Shown here in pieces: positions 17,741-26,005 of a stretch of 64,000 nt of DNA. Each line of letters begins with the position of its first letter. Position 1 is the first letter of the stretch. The DNA is from Methanosarcina vacuolata Z-761. Its GTDB lineage: Archaea > Halobacteriota > Methanosarcinia > Methanosarcinales > Methanosarcinaceae. The stretch lies in NCBI RefSeq assembly GCF_000969905.1, contig NZ_CP009520.1, positions 3,224,001-3,288,000 on the forward strand, in the 5' to 3' direction. The notes under the pieces are model-generated. The model was not told the origin of the DNA, did not search any database, and worked only from the letters and a program-made list of their open reading frames with translations. The translations under genes and the position numbers were made by a program.

Positions 17741-17811
17741 GTGAATGAATCTGGTAAATAAATCTAAAGTGAATGAATCCAAGGTGAATGAATCCAAGGT
17801 GAATGAATCTG
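17741..17811. repeat. 15-bp tandem repeat, about 4 copies
   Basis: The unit GTGAATGAATCCAAG occurs at 17769 and 17784 exactly, with variants at 17741 and 17799. It lies in the 573-bp gap between S8e and the next gene (17332-17904), where I see no other feature besides AT-rich promoter-like sequence. Confidence 0.7.
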
Positions 17812-17904
17812 TTTGCAGGTTAAAGTTAAAATATTAATTTTCTATTTAAAGTTTAATGCTGAAAAAGGACCCGACGTTCCAGGAAATAACGAGGAGAGAT
17901 AACA

Positions 17905-18231
17905 ATGGTTACAGAGATTTCATTGAATACAATATGCGGACATACGACAAAGATAATTGCCACTAAAGAGGGAAAGAGCACTCACATACATATTAAATCT
18001 ACATGTAAAAAACTTCGAAAATGGGGCACGCATTTTGATATGGAAATGAAAGACCTTATGGGAGGTCCCGAAAATATTCTTAGCCAGAAATCAGCTAAAG
18101 CGCCCCTTACACCTACCTGTCTTGTCCCGGCAGCAGTAATGAACGCTTGCTGGCTCGAAAATGGCATGATTTCAAAGAATCTCGCCCGAGAAATGGGAAA
18201 AATGGAGATTATTTTTGATAAATTGGAGTGA
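17905..18231 (+). CDS. Small cysteine-containing protein, probably DUF6951 family
   Basis: The product has 108 residues with a GGAGAG ribosome site before ATG. Four cysteines lie at about positions 11, 33, 71 and 80 (NTICGHTT, KSTCKKLRKWG, TPTCLVPAAVMNACW), a spacing that could hold a metal or redox centre. The pattern fits small conserved proteins of methanogens grouped as DUF6951. The family name is from memory and tentative, and the function is unknown. Confidence 0.72.
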   Translation: MVTEISLNTICGHTTKIIATKEGKSTHIHIKSTCKKLRKWGTHFDMEMKDLMGGPENILSQKSAKAPLTPTCLVPAAVMNACWLENGMISKNLAREMGKMEIIFDKLE

Positions 18232-18315
18232 ATTTTCCGTACTCCAAAAACCCCTAAATTTCCTTTGGTCAGTCTTGGATCGCATTATTAGTACCCTGCT
18301 GATTTGTTGAGATTG

Positions 18316-18428
18316 GGACTTACGCGGCTGAACTGAGAAATCAATAGCATCAAACCCTCAACTGTCTAAACCACTAAACAAGTCACAACGCCTAAAGTGC
18401 TTGATTCTGTACTTCAGTGCGTAAGTCC
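18316..18428. mobile_element. MITE-like 113-bp element with terminal inverted repeats
   Basis: The perfect outer inverted repeat is GGACTTACGC (18316-18325) and GCGTAAGTCC (18419-18428). The similarity extends inward to about 28 bp (CTGAACTGAGAAATCAA against CTGAAGTACAGAATCAA, read inward from each end). There is no coding capacity. GAGAT occurs close outside both ends (18309 and 18431) but is not flush, so a target duplication is only suggested. The repeat is probably the terminal repeat of an autonomous insertion sequence elsewhere in the genome. Confidence 0.65.
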
Positions 18429-18449
18429 TGGAGATAAACTCATCTGGAT

Positions 18450-18860
18450 TCAAATGCTGGAAAGCTCATCAAGTGAAATCTTTTTCCTGTAGCCCATACC
18501 ATGGAATATTGCTACAAGATCTCCTTTATCATCAGTTATATTTACAGTATATGTTGAAATTTTGGGGTTTATTGAGGTTTCTTTTGCTTCCGCTGTGAGA
18601 GTCTTGCCTGTTGCGGCTTTTACAAAAGAAATATTTGCATTGATAGCAACAGCAACATTGCCGTAAGCATTTGACGCTGCAGCAAAAGTGAGATCTGCAA
18701 GGGTAAATATTGCACCTCCCTGAACGGTTTTCAAGGCATTAAGGTGCTTTTCCTCTATATTCATGCGAGCTTTCGCATATCCTGGAGAGGCTTCTAAAAT
18801 TTCGATTCCTGAAATTGCAGCAAAATTGTCATTCTTAAGAAAGTCTTTAATATTTTTCAT
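18450..18860 (-). CDS. PaaI-type hotdog-fold thioesterase
   Basis: The product has 136 residues. It is a single hotdog domain with the PaaI signature HLNALKTVQGGAIFTLADLT (catalytic Asn/Gly/Asp region) and INANISFVKAATG. It hydrolyses acyl-CoA or aryl-CoA thioesters in related proteins. The substrate here is unknown. It is transcribed toward the MITE-like element, whose edge lies 22 bp after the stop codon. Confidence 0.9.
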   Translation of the reverse strand: MKNIKDFLKNDNFAAISGIEILEASPGYAKARMNIEEKHLNALKTVQGGAIFTLADLTFAAASNAYGNVAVAINANISFVKAATGKTLTAEAKETSINPKISTYTVNITDDKGDLVAIFHGMGYRKKISLDELSSI

Positions 18861-18956
18861 GTAATAACTCCAGTTATTGTCAGTAAAGTCGTGCTCTATT
18901 CTGCTTATTTTTAATTAAAGTTATTCTTCTGAATGTAAACTTACTTCTGAATCTAC

Positions 18957-19000
18957 CATTTTTAGAAGTTAATTTTTAGAAGTTCATTTTTAGAAGTTAT
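18957..19000. repeat. 14-15-bp tandem repeat, 3 copies
   Basis: The unit ATTTTTAGAAGTTA occurs three times with single-base variation in the divergent promoter gap between the thioesterase and methyltransferase genes. Confidence 0.65.
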
Positions 19001-19073
19001 TATTCCTGCCGAGCCCCTAATGCAACCATCAAAATCTTTTTGAACACTAAAACTAATTTCACCTGGGATTGAA

Positions 19074-19778
19074 GTGGTGGAAAAAAATGCATTATTCTGG
19101 AAGGCAGTTGTCAAAAGGGCTGTACAGGTTATTGCAGGCCTATTCTTGTTTATGGTAGCGTTTTTTCTTTCTGCCGGTATGATTGATCTGCCCAGAGCAT
19201 GGTTTTTCTTTAGCCTTTATTTCATCTCGGTGCTCTTTAACATGGTTATTTTCCTCAAATTCAATCCTGAGATCATAAGAGCACGGAGTGAAATGAGATG
19301 GGGAGAAATGAAGTGGTGGGATAAGCTATTTGCAGTGCTTTATATCATATTTCTTTTCATAATGTTTATTGTGTGCGGACTTGATGTGGGAAGGTTCCAG
19401 CTTTCAAGCCTTGGGATGGAGTTTCTATCTGTCGGCGTGGTAATTTTCATAGTGGGCTGGGGTTTTGTAACGTGGGCAATGGTCGAAAACAAATTTTTTG
19501 AAACTACAGTCCGCATCCAAAAGGAAAGAAAACATAGGGCTGTTATCACAGGGCCTTATGCTATCATCCGGCACCCGGGCTATGCCGGCATGATACTGTA
19601 TTACGGCTGTGCTCCGTTAGTCATTGGTTCTCTTTACGGTCTGATCCCTGCACTGTTACTTGCTGTTGCTTTTGTTTTCCGCACATACTTCGAAGACAGG
19701 ATGCTCTACGAAGAGCTTCCAGAATATAGAGAATACACAAAGAAGGTAAGGTATCGGCTTGTGCCGTTTATCTGGTGA
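19074..19778 (+). CDS. Isoprenylcysteine carboxyl methyltransferase-like integral membrane protein
   Basis: The product has 234 residues from GTG 19074 (the next codon is also GTG). About five TM helices are followed by the ICMT/PEMT signature ITGPYAIIRHPGYAGMILYY and a C-terminal EELPEYREYTKKVRYRLVPF, which form the S-adenosylmethionine pocket. Related enzymes methylate membrane-embedded carboxyl or amine groups. Archaea lack classical CAAX prenylation, so the true substrate is open. It stands alone. Confidence 0.88.
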   Translation: MVEKNALFWKAVVKRAVQVIAGLFLFMVAFFLSAGMIDLPRAWFFFSLYFISVLFNMVIFLKFNPEIIRARSEMRWGEMKWWDKLFAVLYIIFLFIMFIVCGLDVGRFQLSSLGMEFLSVGVVIFIVGWGFVTWAMVENKFFETTVRIQKERKHRAVITGPYAIIRHPGYAGMILYYGCAPLVIGSLYGLIPALLLAVAFVFRTYFEDRMLYEELPEYREYTKKVRYRLVPFIW

Positions 19779-20040
19779 GGAATAAAAGAATCACTTTTAT
19801 TCTCGACTTTATTTTCAACTAGAATAGTTTCATAACTATTTTCATGACCATGTGCCCGATAATTATTCAGAAAATAAGATTCAGAACTACAGCTTTGATT
19901 TTTGGGATGAGCTCTATGGATATGTGACAGAGAACTACTTTTAAAACGCCATCTGACCCTTAAAACCAGACTAATCTGTATAGTTGATAGAGATTAATTA
20001 TTTATAAGCGGGCCGTTTATTATTTACTGGATTTATATTA

Positions 20041-20115
20041 AATTATGTTTTATTTAATTTGACATATATAATAACATATATAATCGACCTGCTGGTCGAG
20101 CTCGTATACGGGGGT
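20041..20115 (+). promoter_or_regulatory. Promoter region of the sequon-repeat protein gene
   Basis: Two TATA-like runs, ACATATATAATAACATATAT, at about 20063-20082 precede a GGGGGT ribosome site (20109-20114) six bases before ATG 20121. This supports the start and shows a real gene rather than a repeat artefact. The rest of the 342-bp gap (19779-20120) shows nothing else. Confidence 0.5.
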
Positions 20116-20120
20116 TAAGA

Positions 20121-21212
20121 ATGAAAATGAAATTAATCGTTTCTCTGTTAGCTTTATGCCTGACATTGTCCATTGTGTCTGTGCAAGCGCAGACTGACAC
20201 AGACATGGCCGGAAATATGAACAATATGAGTGCGATCCTGGCCGGAAATATAGATGAAACCATTACCTGCAACATGACCGGAAACGCGGCTATAGTCGGT
20301 ATGGATAATATAAGCGGAGAAATGGGGAACATGACCAAAATTGGGAACATGACCAAAATTGGGAACATGACCAAAATTGGGAACATGACCAGACCCATGA
20401 CATCTAATATAGTCGGAAAGGTAGTCATAGTCAAAGATGTTGGAAATATGACCGAAAAAGCGCTTATAATCGGCAAAATGGAGAATCTGCCCGGAAAAGT
20501 GGTTATTTTCGGAAAAATGGATAAAGGTGTAATGGCCGCAAGAATGGAGAACATGTCCGGAATATCAGAAACTCTGCAAAACATGACCATAGTCAAGGTC
20601 GGAACCATGACTGGGACTGTAACATGCAATATGACCACAGATATGGAAAACATGACCGGAATGGCCACAAGAATGGAGAACATGACCGGAAGAATGGAAA
20701 ACATGAATGTGCTCGCGGCTGGAGATATGACTGGAACCATAACATGTGATCTAACTGGAAAAATGATTATAATCAGAAACATGGGCAGTATGGAAGAAGT
20801 GGCCGGAAAAATATTTAGTATTCCCGGAATGGCCGAAAAAATGGATAACATAACCGGAAAAATGGAAAACATAACCAGACCCATGACGTGTAACATGACC
20901 GGAGGCATGATTATATTTAAAGATATGAATAACATGACCTCAATGGTCGAAAAAATGGATACTATGCCAGGAATGGCCGAAAAAATGGATTATCTGAGAG
21001 GAATGGACGCAAGCACAGTTGTACTCGAGGATATGGACATGACTGGAATGGCCGGAGAAATGGGAAACATGACCAGAATGCACGGAAAAATGGGTGTAAC
21101 CGGAAAAAAGATTATGATCCGAAATATGGATGACATGACTCAAATAATAACCAGAACCGTTACATGCAACATTACTGGAAACACGACTACGATTAAGAAC
21201 ATGGGGGCATGA
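20121..21212 (+). CDS. Secreted low-complexity protein of Asn-Met-Thr sequon repeats
   Basis: The product has 363 residues with a clear signal peptide (MKMKLIVSLLALCLTLSIVS, cleavage after VQAQ). The mature part is composed mostly of Met, Asn, Thr, Gly, Ile and Lys. GNMT/ENMT/CNMT recur throughout, giving well over a dozen N-X-S/T glycosylation sequons. A longer repeat recurs five or more times: a T(C/S)N(M/I)xG block followed by a short I/V-rich strand and then (K/R)(D/N)MGNM. Three identical MTKIGN units form a perfect DNA repeat near 20335-20390. No known domain is recognised. It is probably a heavily N-glycosylated surface protein. Methionine richness could also mean copper binding or an oxidant sink (speculative). 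The long opposite-strand frame is a shadow. Confidence 0.75.
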   Translation: MKMKLIVSLLALCLTLSIVSVQAQTDTDMAGNMNNMSAILAGNIDETITCNMTGNAAIVGMDNISGEMGNMTKIGNMTKIGNMTKIGNMTRPMTSNIVGKVVIVKDVGNMTEKALIIGKMENLPGKVVIFGKMDKGVMAARMENMSGISETLQNMTIVKVGTMTGTVTCNMTTDMENMTGMATRMENMTGRMENMNVLAAGDMTGTITCDLTGKMIIIRNMGSMEEVAGKIFSIPGMAEKMDNITGKMENITRPMTCNMTGGMIIFKDMNNMTSMVEKMDTMPGMAEKMDYLRGMDASTVVLEDMDMTGMAGEMGNMTRMHGKMGVTGKKIMIRNMDDMTQIITRTVTCNITGNTTTIKNMGA

Positions 21213-21599
21213 CCGAAAAATTGGGTTGAATAGCTATTGATCAGTAAAATGTTCGTGTAATGAAGCATGAATAAGGAAAGGATTACCTGTCAGCTTGATT
21301 AGAAAATCCTACTCAGGAAGTACTGCAAACATATAGTACTTACAGTTCTTTCCTCCTTTATTTTTCTAGTTTTTATCGTTCATTATCTACTTGACATGTT
21401 TGCCTGATCTCCAAAATCATCCTTCCAATCTATTTCTGCTCTTACTGGAGATTCGGGCGTCAAACAAACTTCCAGGCTAAAATAGATTTATCAATAAGTC
21501 TATGAATGCCCTAAGAATACTTATTATAATTATAGTTCTTTTTTACAATGGAAGTACACTAATCTGCATGTGATCATATACATTGATGAGAGTAAACAC
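21213..21599. other. Intergenic gap, nothing recognised
   Basis: This is 387 bp of mixed sequence between the sequon-repeat protein and the channel gene. No gene, repeat or clear hairpin is seen apart from AT-rich promoter-like sequence near 21515-21550. Confidence 0.5.
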
Positions 21600-22472
21600 A
21601 TGGATAAAGAGCAATTAAAAGAAGAACGAATGGAATTACTTTCCCAGATTGATTCTCTTTTTGATTTTCCTCTCACGTCACTGTCAATTTTATGGCTGAT
21701 TCTTATTATTATCGACTTAGTGTCTGGTCTTTCATCTACATTGCAAACATTAAGTTTTTTTATCTGGGGAATATTTATAATTGATTTTTTTGTCGAACTG
21801 GTAGTTTCCCCGAAAATGAAGGATTATTTAAAGGAAAACTGGCTTGTCGCTCTTTCCCTGTTTTTGCCTGCATTGAGAATTCTTAGGCTATTTAGCGGAC
21901 TCAAAATGGTCAGGTTTGCAAGCCATGTCAGATCTCTTCATCTGGCCAGTGTTCTCTCTTCTTTTTATCGGAGTTTAAGAACAGCCCGGCAGATAATAGA
22001 GCAGCGGGGTTTGGGATATATCCTGCTGCTTACGACTTTGATAACTCTACTTGGAGCCGCGGGGATGTATGATTTTGAGCGGCAAGGTTTTACTTCTTAT
22101 CCGGATGCTCTCTGGTGGACGGCAATGATTATGATTACAGCAGGAAGCAATTACTGGCCAAAAACCATTGAAGGAAAGATACTGGCCTTTCTATTATCTG
22201 CTTATGCTTTTTACATTTTCGTCTATGTAACTGCGGCCCTTGCAAGCCTTCTTGTCGGAAGTGAAAAGTCGTTCTCAAAAGAGATTGAAGAACTGCGCAG
22301 CAAAGTACAGCGCCTTTCCAGTAAAATTAACAGGTTTTCAGAAAGGGAAAAAAGTAGATTTGCAAAAGTTCTCAATCTTTTTTGCTACTGGTTCTTATCT
22401 ATTTTCCGAATTCCTGAGCTATTATTTATCAGGCAAAAACCTATAAAATTTGCAGATTATTGCATAGCCTAA
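21600..22472 (+). CDS. Voltage-gated potassium-channel-like ion transporter with atypical pore
   Basis: The product has 290 residues from ATG 21600. A GTG 30 bases upstream is less likely. It shows a six-TM layout: S1-S3 within about residues 30-115, an S4-like basic helix (LRILRLFSGLKMVRFASHVR), S5 (YILLLTTLITLLGAAGMYDF), a pore helix ALWWTAMIMIT, then S6. The expected selectivity filter TVGYGD is replaced by TAGSNYWPKT, a form I associate with a minority Ion_trans group. Ion selectivity is therefore uncertain. A coiled coil (KEIEELRSKVQRLSSKINRF) follows S6 and may aid tetramer assembly. Confidence 0.85.
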   Translation: MDKEQLKEERMELLSQIDSLFDFPLTSLSILWLILIIIDLVSGLSSTLQTLSFFIWGIFIIDFFVELVVSPKMKDYLKENWLVALSLFLPALRILRLFSGLKMVRFASHVRSLHLASVLSSFYRSLRTARQIIEQRGLGYILLLTTLITLLGAAGMYDFERQGFTSYPDALWWTAMIMITAGSNYWPKTIEGKILAFLLSAYAFYIFVYVTAALASLLVGSEKSFSKEIEELRSKVQRLSSKINRFSEREKSRFAKVLNLFCYWFLSIFRIPELLFIRQKPIKFADYCIA

Positions 22473-22950
22473 AATTCGTTTTTTAATTTAATTCCTTAAA
22501 TTGACAGGGCAATTTCAAATTGCGGAGCCAGCATAAACGCTCTTTGAACTAAGTATATATTAGGTTTTGAAATAAGTCTTTTAACAAAAAAGATTGCAAC
22601 TCAAAAGAATAAGCTATACAAAATAAAATTGTATAAAACAAGCTGTAAATAGTATATTATTAAATATATTCTATTAATTAACAATGGTTTCTTATTTATA
22701 TTTCTATATCTATTATATTCTTTGAGTATAATCTCCTGTTGGTACGTACTATTTGTTGGGGCAACTTGGGATAATTTTAATCGGCAAATTTTTTCGGCAC
22801 ATCAAATGAGATCAAAATCTGTCAGTAATATGTCTTTCAGAATAACGTCAATAACTAAGTGATAAAATTATACTTAAGTGCTGTATCTACCGATAAAACT
22901 GGTTGAAACACCGACAGCTTAGTCGTATCAAATTGAAGGAGTGTGTACAA
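22473..22950. other. Intergenic gap, AT-rich
   Basis: This 478-bp gap has no supported gene. It has several AT-rich TATA-like runs (22630-22700). It presumably holds the promoter of the cysteine-rich protein. Confidence 0.45.
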
Positions 22951-23265
22951 ATGAGAATACTTAGGAAGACAATAAGTGTGTTAGTGCTGGTCTTTTTTGT
23001 AGCATCTCTTACAGCTGGGTCAGCCAGTGCAGGCTACTGGAAAAATGATTGCAACTGCGACAAGGATAAATGCAGTGACTGGGGATGCAAAGATAAATGC
23101 GGTCACAAAGATAAATGCGGTCACAAAGATAAATGCTGTAAAAAGGATAAATGTGACTGTGACTTTGACTTCGAAGCCTTCTTTGGAGGTAGCTTCTTCG
23201 AATCCAATTACTTCTTCGGAAATGATTGCTTCTATGGATTAAGCGACGATTGGTTTGATTGCTAG
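22951..23265 (+). CDS. Secreted cysteine-rich KDKC-repeat protein
   Basis: The product has 104 residues from ATG 22951, chosen for AAGGAG eight bases upstream. An in-frame ATG at 22903 lacks a site and would bury the signal peptide. The signal peptide (MRILRKTISVLVLVFFVASL, cleavage after SASA) is followed by a 45-residue region with ten cysteines in repeats such as KDKCGHKDKCGHKDKC. An acidic-aromatic tail (DCDFDFEAFFGG onward) with two more cysteines completes the protein. The lysine-aspartate-cysteine pattern with two histidines suggests metal binding or a disulfide-linked wall protein. No family is recognised. Its composition is real coding, with signal and ribosome site in register. Confidence 0.75.
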   Translation: MRILRKTISVLVLVFFVASLTAGSASAGYWKNDCNCDKDKCSDWGCKDKCGHKDKCGHKDKCCKKDKCDCDFDFEAFFGGSFFESNYFFGNDCFYGLSDDWFDC

Positions 23266-23620
23266 TGAAATTAACCAGGCTTTCATGATATAAGTATGAA
23301 ACAAATTATCACTCATTCGTAATGTCTTACATCAGGCTGCAGGGACCATTAAGTCCTCAATAGTTCAAGTTTAGAGTTTCTATGGGGAGTACTCTTAACA
23401 GAAATTATGCGTTTAAGTAGTGGTGTAAGCACGTACCTCTATCACATAATTATGGATTAGACAGTTTGAATTCTCATGCGACTGGTTCTTTAGTTAAACT
23501 GCGTAGTTTCTTTCCCTACACTGGATGGCAGTCGTCGAAATGCATTTACGAATGAGTCTCGTTTTATATTTCATAAATTTCATAATCGTACGAATCTGTT
23601 GTATTTTTTTGAAACTTATC

Positions 23621-23736
23621 GGATTTCTAATTTTTCGGATTTCTAACTTTTAGGGATAATTTCTAACTTCTGGGGACAATTTCTAACTTTTAGGGATAAT
23701 TTCTAACTTCTAGGGACAATTTCTAACTTTTAGGTA
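23621..23736. repeat. 20-bp tandem repeat, about 6 copies
   Basis: The unit AATTTCTAACTTTTAGGGAT alternates with a CTTCTAGGGAC or CTTCTGGGGAC variant. It lies in the 883-bp gap 23266-24148, where no gene is seen. Confidence 0.8.
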
Positions 23737-24148
23737 TAGCTTGATTAAGGATAAATTCCTGAGACTCAAACTGCTAACTTCTACTTTGTAACTGATGGTT
23801 AGTGTTACATTTTTCCTGTTACTGATTTAATTTATACAGGATTTATCTCTTAACTCTCAATTAATTTTTTTGACCAAATTTAGCTCATCCTTTAGTGCTA
23901 TATTTTTTGATTCGGGGTTTACTCGATAAACTGCTAGACTGGAGATCACCAATAAAAATAAAAAAAAATATAAAGTGAAAATTGGATTAGTTTATAATTG
24001 GCTTAGTTTATTTAAGAAATAGAGTTGTATCTGGAAAGTAATTTTTATAGAAACAAGTAGTTCATAGAAACTGTGTGCATATGACAAAGAAATAAATGTA
24101 TCCATTAACTTTTCAAAGTCTCAAATATACAGCGCTGGAGGAGTTTGA

Positions 24149-24619
24149 TTGAATAAAGGAAATTTGATGCATTTTGGTGCTCTTATTTTTCTGCTTCTGG
24201 TAGCACTTTTAATCTTTTCGGAACAGAGAAAGGAAAACACCTCAGGGCTTGAGAACGTAAGTGTACAGGAAGCAAAAGAGATGATTGAGAAAGGCGACGT
24301 ATTCGTACTTGACGTTCGAACGCCTGATGAGTTTAACTCATCTCATATCAAAGGAGCGACCTTGATTCCGGTAAGCAATGCCTTTGGATCAAATTTGAGT
24401 TCGGATAGGCTGCTCAAGGCTCGTATAGATGAAGTTCCTCAGAAGAAAATACTGGTTTACTGCAGAACAGGACGCAGAAGTGATACCGCAGGTATAATGC
24501 TTGTAAACGCAGGATATTCACAGGTTTATAGTATGGTAGGAGGTATTAATGCCTGGATTAATGCAGGGTATCCGGTTGTCAGTTCGGAAGATAAGGAGGC
24601 TGAAGACTCCCATAATTGA
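24149..24619 (+). CDS. Membrane-anchored rhodanese-domain protein
   Basis: The product has 156 residues from TTG 24149, supported by GGAGGAG six bases before. An N-terminal TM anchor (about residues 8-24) is followed by a single rhodanese domain with VFVLDVRTPDEFNSSHIKGA and the active-site loop VYCRTGRRSDTAG. The active Cys is at about residue 108. It transfers sulfane sulfur on the outer face of the membrane. The partner is unknown. Confidence 0.9.
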   Translation: MNKGNLMHFGALIFLLLVALLIFSEQRKENTSGLENVSVQEAKEMIEKGDVFVLDVRTPDEFNSSHIKGATLIPVSNAFGSNLSSDRLLKARIDEVPQKKILVYCRTGRRSDTAGIMLVNAGYSQVYSMVGGINAWINAGYPVVSSEDKEAEDSHN

Positions 24620-24795
24620 GATCACATAGTCTATTAATCTGTATCACCTACTACCTCAGAGAAGGAAACGGTTTTACCGTCCACAACCCTCCGATTTTTA
24701 CTTTTTCGCTTCTCAGTGCAATCAACAATTCTAATTATCGTCCTGCTTTTCCAATATATTTCAATTGAAACCTGTTTTCTTTCAATTGCAGTGAC

Positions 24796-24960
24796 TTCAA
24801 ACGAAATAACCTGAAACGAAATAGCCTCAAACGAAATAGCCTCAAACGAAATAACCTAAAACAAAATAACTTGAAACGAAATAACCTGAAACGAAATAAC
24901 CTGAAACGAAATAACCTGAAACGAAATAACCTGAAACGAAATAACCTGAAACGAAATAAC
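24796..24960. repeat. 15-bp tandem repeat, 11 copies
   Basis: The unit CTGAAACGAAATAAC runs continuously. The last six copies (with a TTG variant leading) are essentially perfect and the first five diverge. It fills much of the 534-bp gap (24620-25153) between the rhodanese and DUF2769 genes. Confidence 0.93.
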
Positions 24961-25153
24961 CTTAAATGCAGTAGTCTCTTAAGATCACTACTACATACTC
25001 GCTCTGTGATTACTCTATACTCGTTCTGTAACTGAAAAGGCTTTTATTCTCCAGACCTCTAAATTTATAATGAACTAAAAATTCTAAAACTGGTTCTATA
25101 ATTACTTGGGGAATAAAAACCAATTTGAGTATTAAGTTTGGGGGTAATAGAAT

Positions 25154-25540
25154 ATGGGAAGAGATGCACCAACCGAAGAGAAGAACATAACACCGCGAGA
25201 CAGGAATGTAACTTTTGAAAGAGGAACGGAGTTTGTGGTTCCTTATGTAAAAGAAAATATTAACAGGTGTAGATGCTCGCAGTGTCCGGTTCAGGCTAAT
25301 AGTCGATGTGCGCAGAGTGAAGGTCAGAGTGTAAAACAGGCATTGAAGAATGCGCCTGCAGGTGAGGTTCCGGATCCCGAGAAAGTTCCGGGAGTTTATT
25401 GCTCGGAAGGTCCTGCCACATGTCAGGATCTTGATTTTGATAGACAATGCATCTGCAGTTCATGTGAAGTCTGGAAGGAATATGATCTCAAAAATGCAAA
25501 TCCAAATAATCATTTCTGTCAACATGGAAGAGCAACCTGA
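25154..25540 (+). CDS. DUF2769-family cysteine-rich protein
   Basis: The product has 128 residues with ATG at 25154. Eight or more cysteines fall in two groups: CRCSQCPVQANSRC at about residues 39-52, and CSEGPATCQ with CICSSCEVW and the last Cys near the end. The pattern CxCxxCP...C is that of DUF2769, a methanogen-enriched family presumed to bind metal. There is no signal peptide. Function unknown. Confidence 0.82.
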   Translation: MGRDAPTEEKNITPRDRNVTFERGTEFVVPYVKENINRCRCSQCPVQANSRCAQSEGQSVKQALKNAPAGEVPDPEKVPGVYCSEGPATCQDLDFDRQCICSSCEVWKEYDLKNANPNNHFCQHGRAT

Positions 25541-25621
25541 TCATTCATTTATTCCATATGCTCAACATAATTAATTTTTACTTTTCAATCTCGTATTGAC
25601 TCTTTAATTTAATATTTAGTC

Positions 25622-25770
25622 AGTGTATTTAAATTTCACTTTAAATTTCATTTTTTGTTCACTCTAAATTTCACTTTAAATCTCACTTTTTGTTCATTCT
25701 AAATTTCACTTTTTGTTCATTCTAAATTCCACTTTTTGTTCACTCTAAATTTCACTTTAAATCTCACTTT
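25622..25770. repeat. Degenerate tandem repeat (TTTTTGTTCACTCTAAATTTCAC type)
   Basis: Four to six mixed copies of a unit of roughly 12-23 bp built from TCACTTTAAATT and TTTTTGTTCA/TTCTAAATT. It lies in the 465-bp gap before the antiporter gene. Nothing else is seen in that gap. Confidence 0.65.
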
Positions 25771-26005
25771 ATTTCATTAGTTTTTCTTAGTTTTAGATGC
25801 CATGAAAGCAGTTTCCTGGATTTATGAGAATTTGGCCTAGAACCGAAAATACTATATCTTTTAATAAATATTGTTATTGAACAGTTGCAAAATTTTGGAG
25901 CTGACGAGTATAATCTTAATACTTAGTTCTCGGGTCTATCTTAGGTTTTTCAAGAATTCTAAAGGCTCAAATAGCCCTATTTCAACATATGGAGGAGCAA
26001 AATAA

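Noticed and set aside
20054-20935. Long open frame opposite the sequon-repeat gene
   Set aside because: It is a shadow of the repetitive gene on the plus strand and has no ribosome site. The plus frame has signal peptide, promoter and ribosome site.
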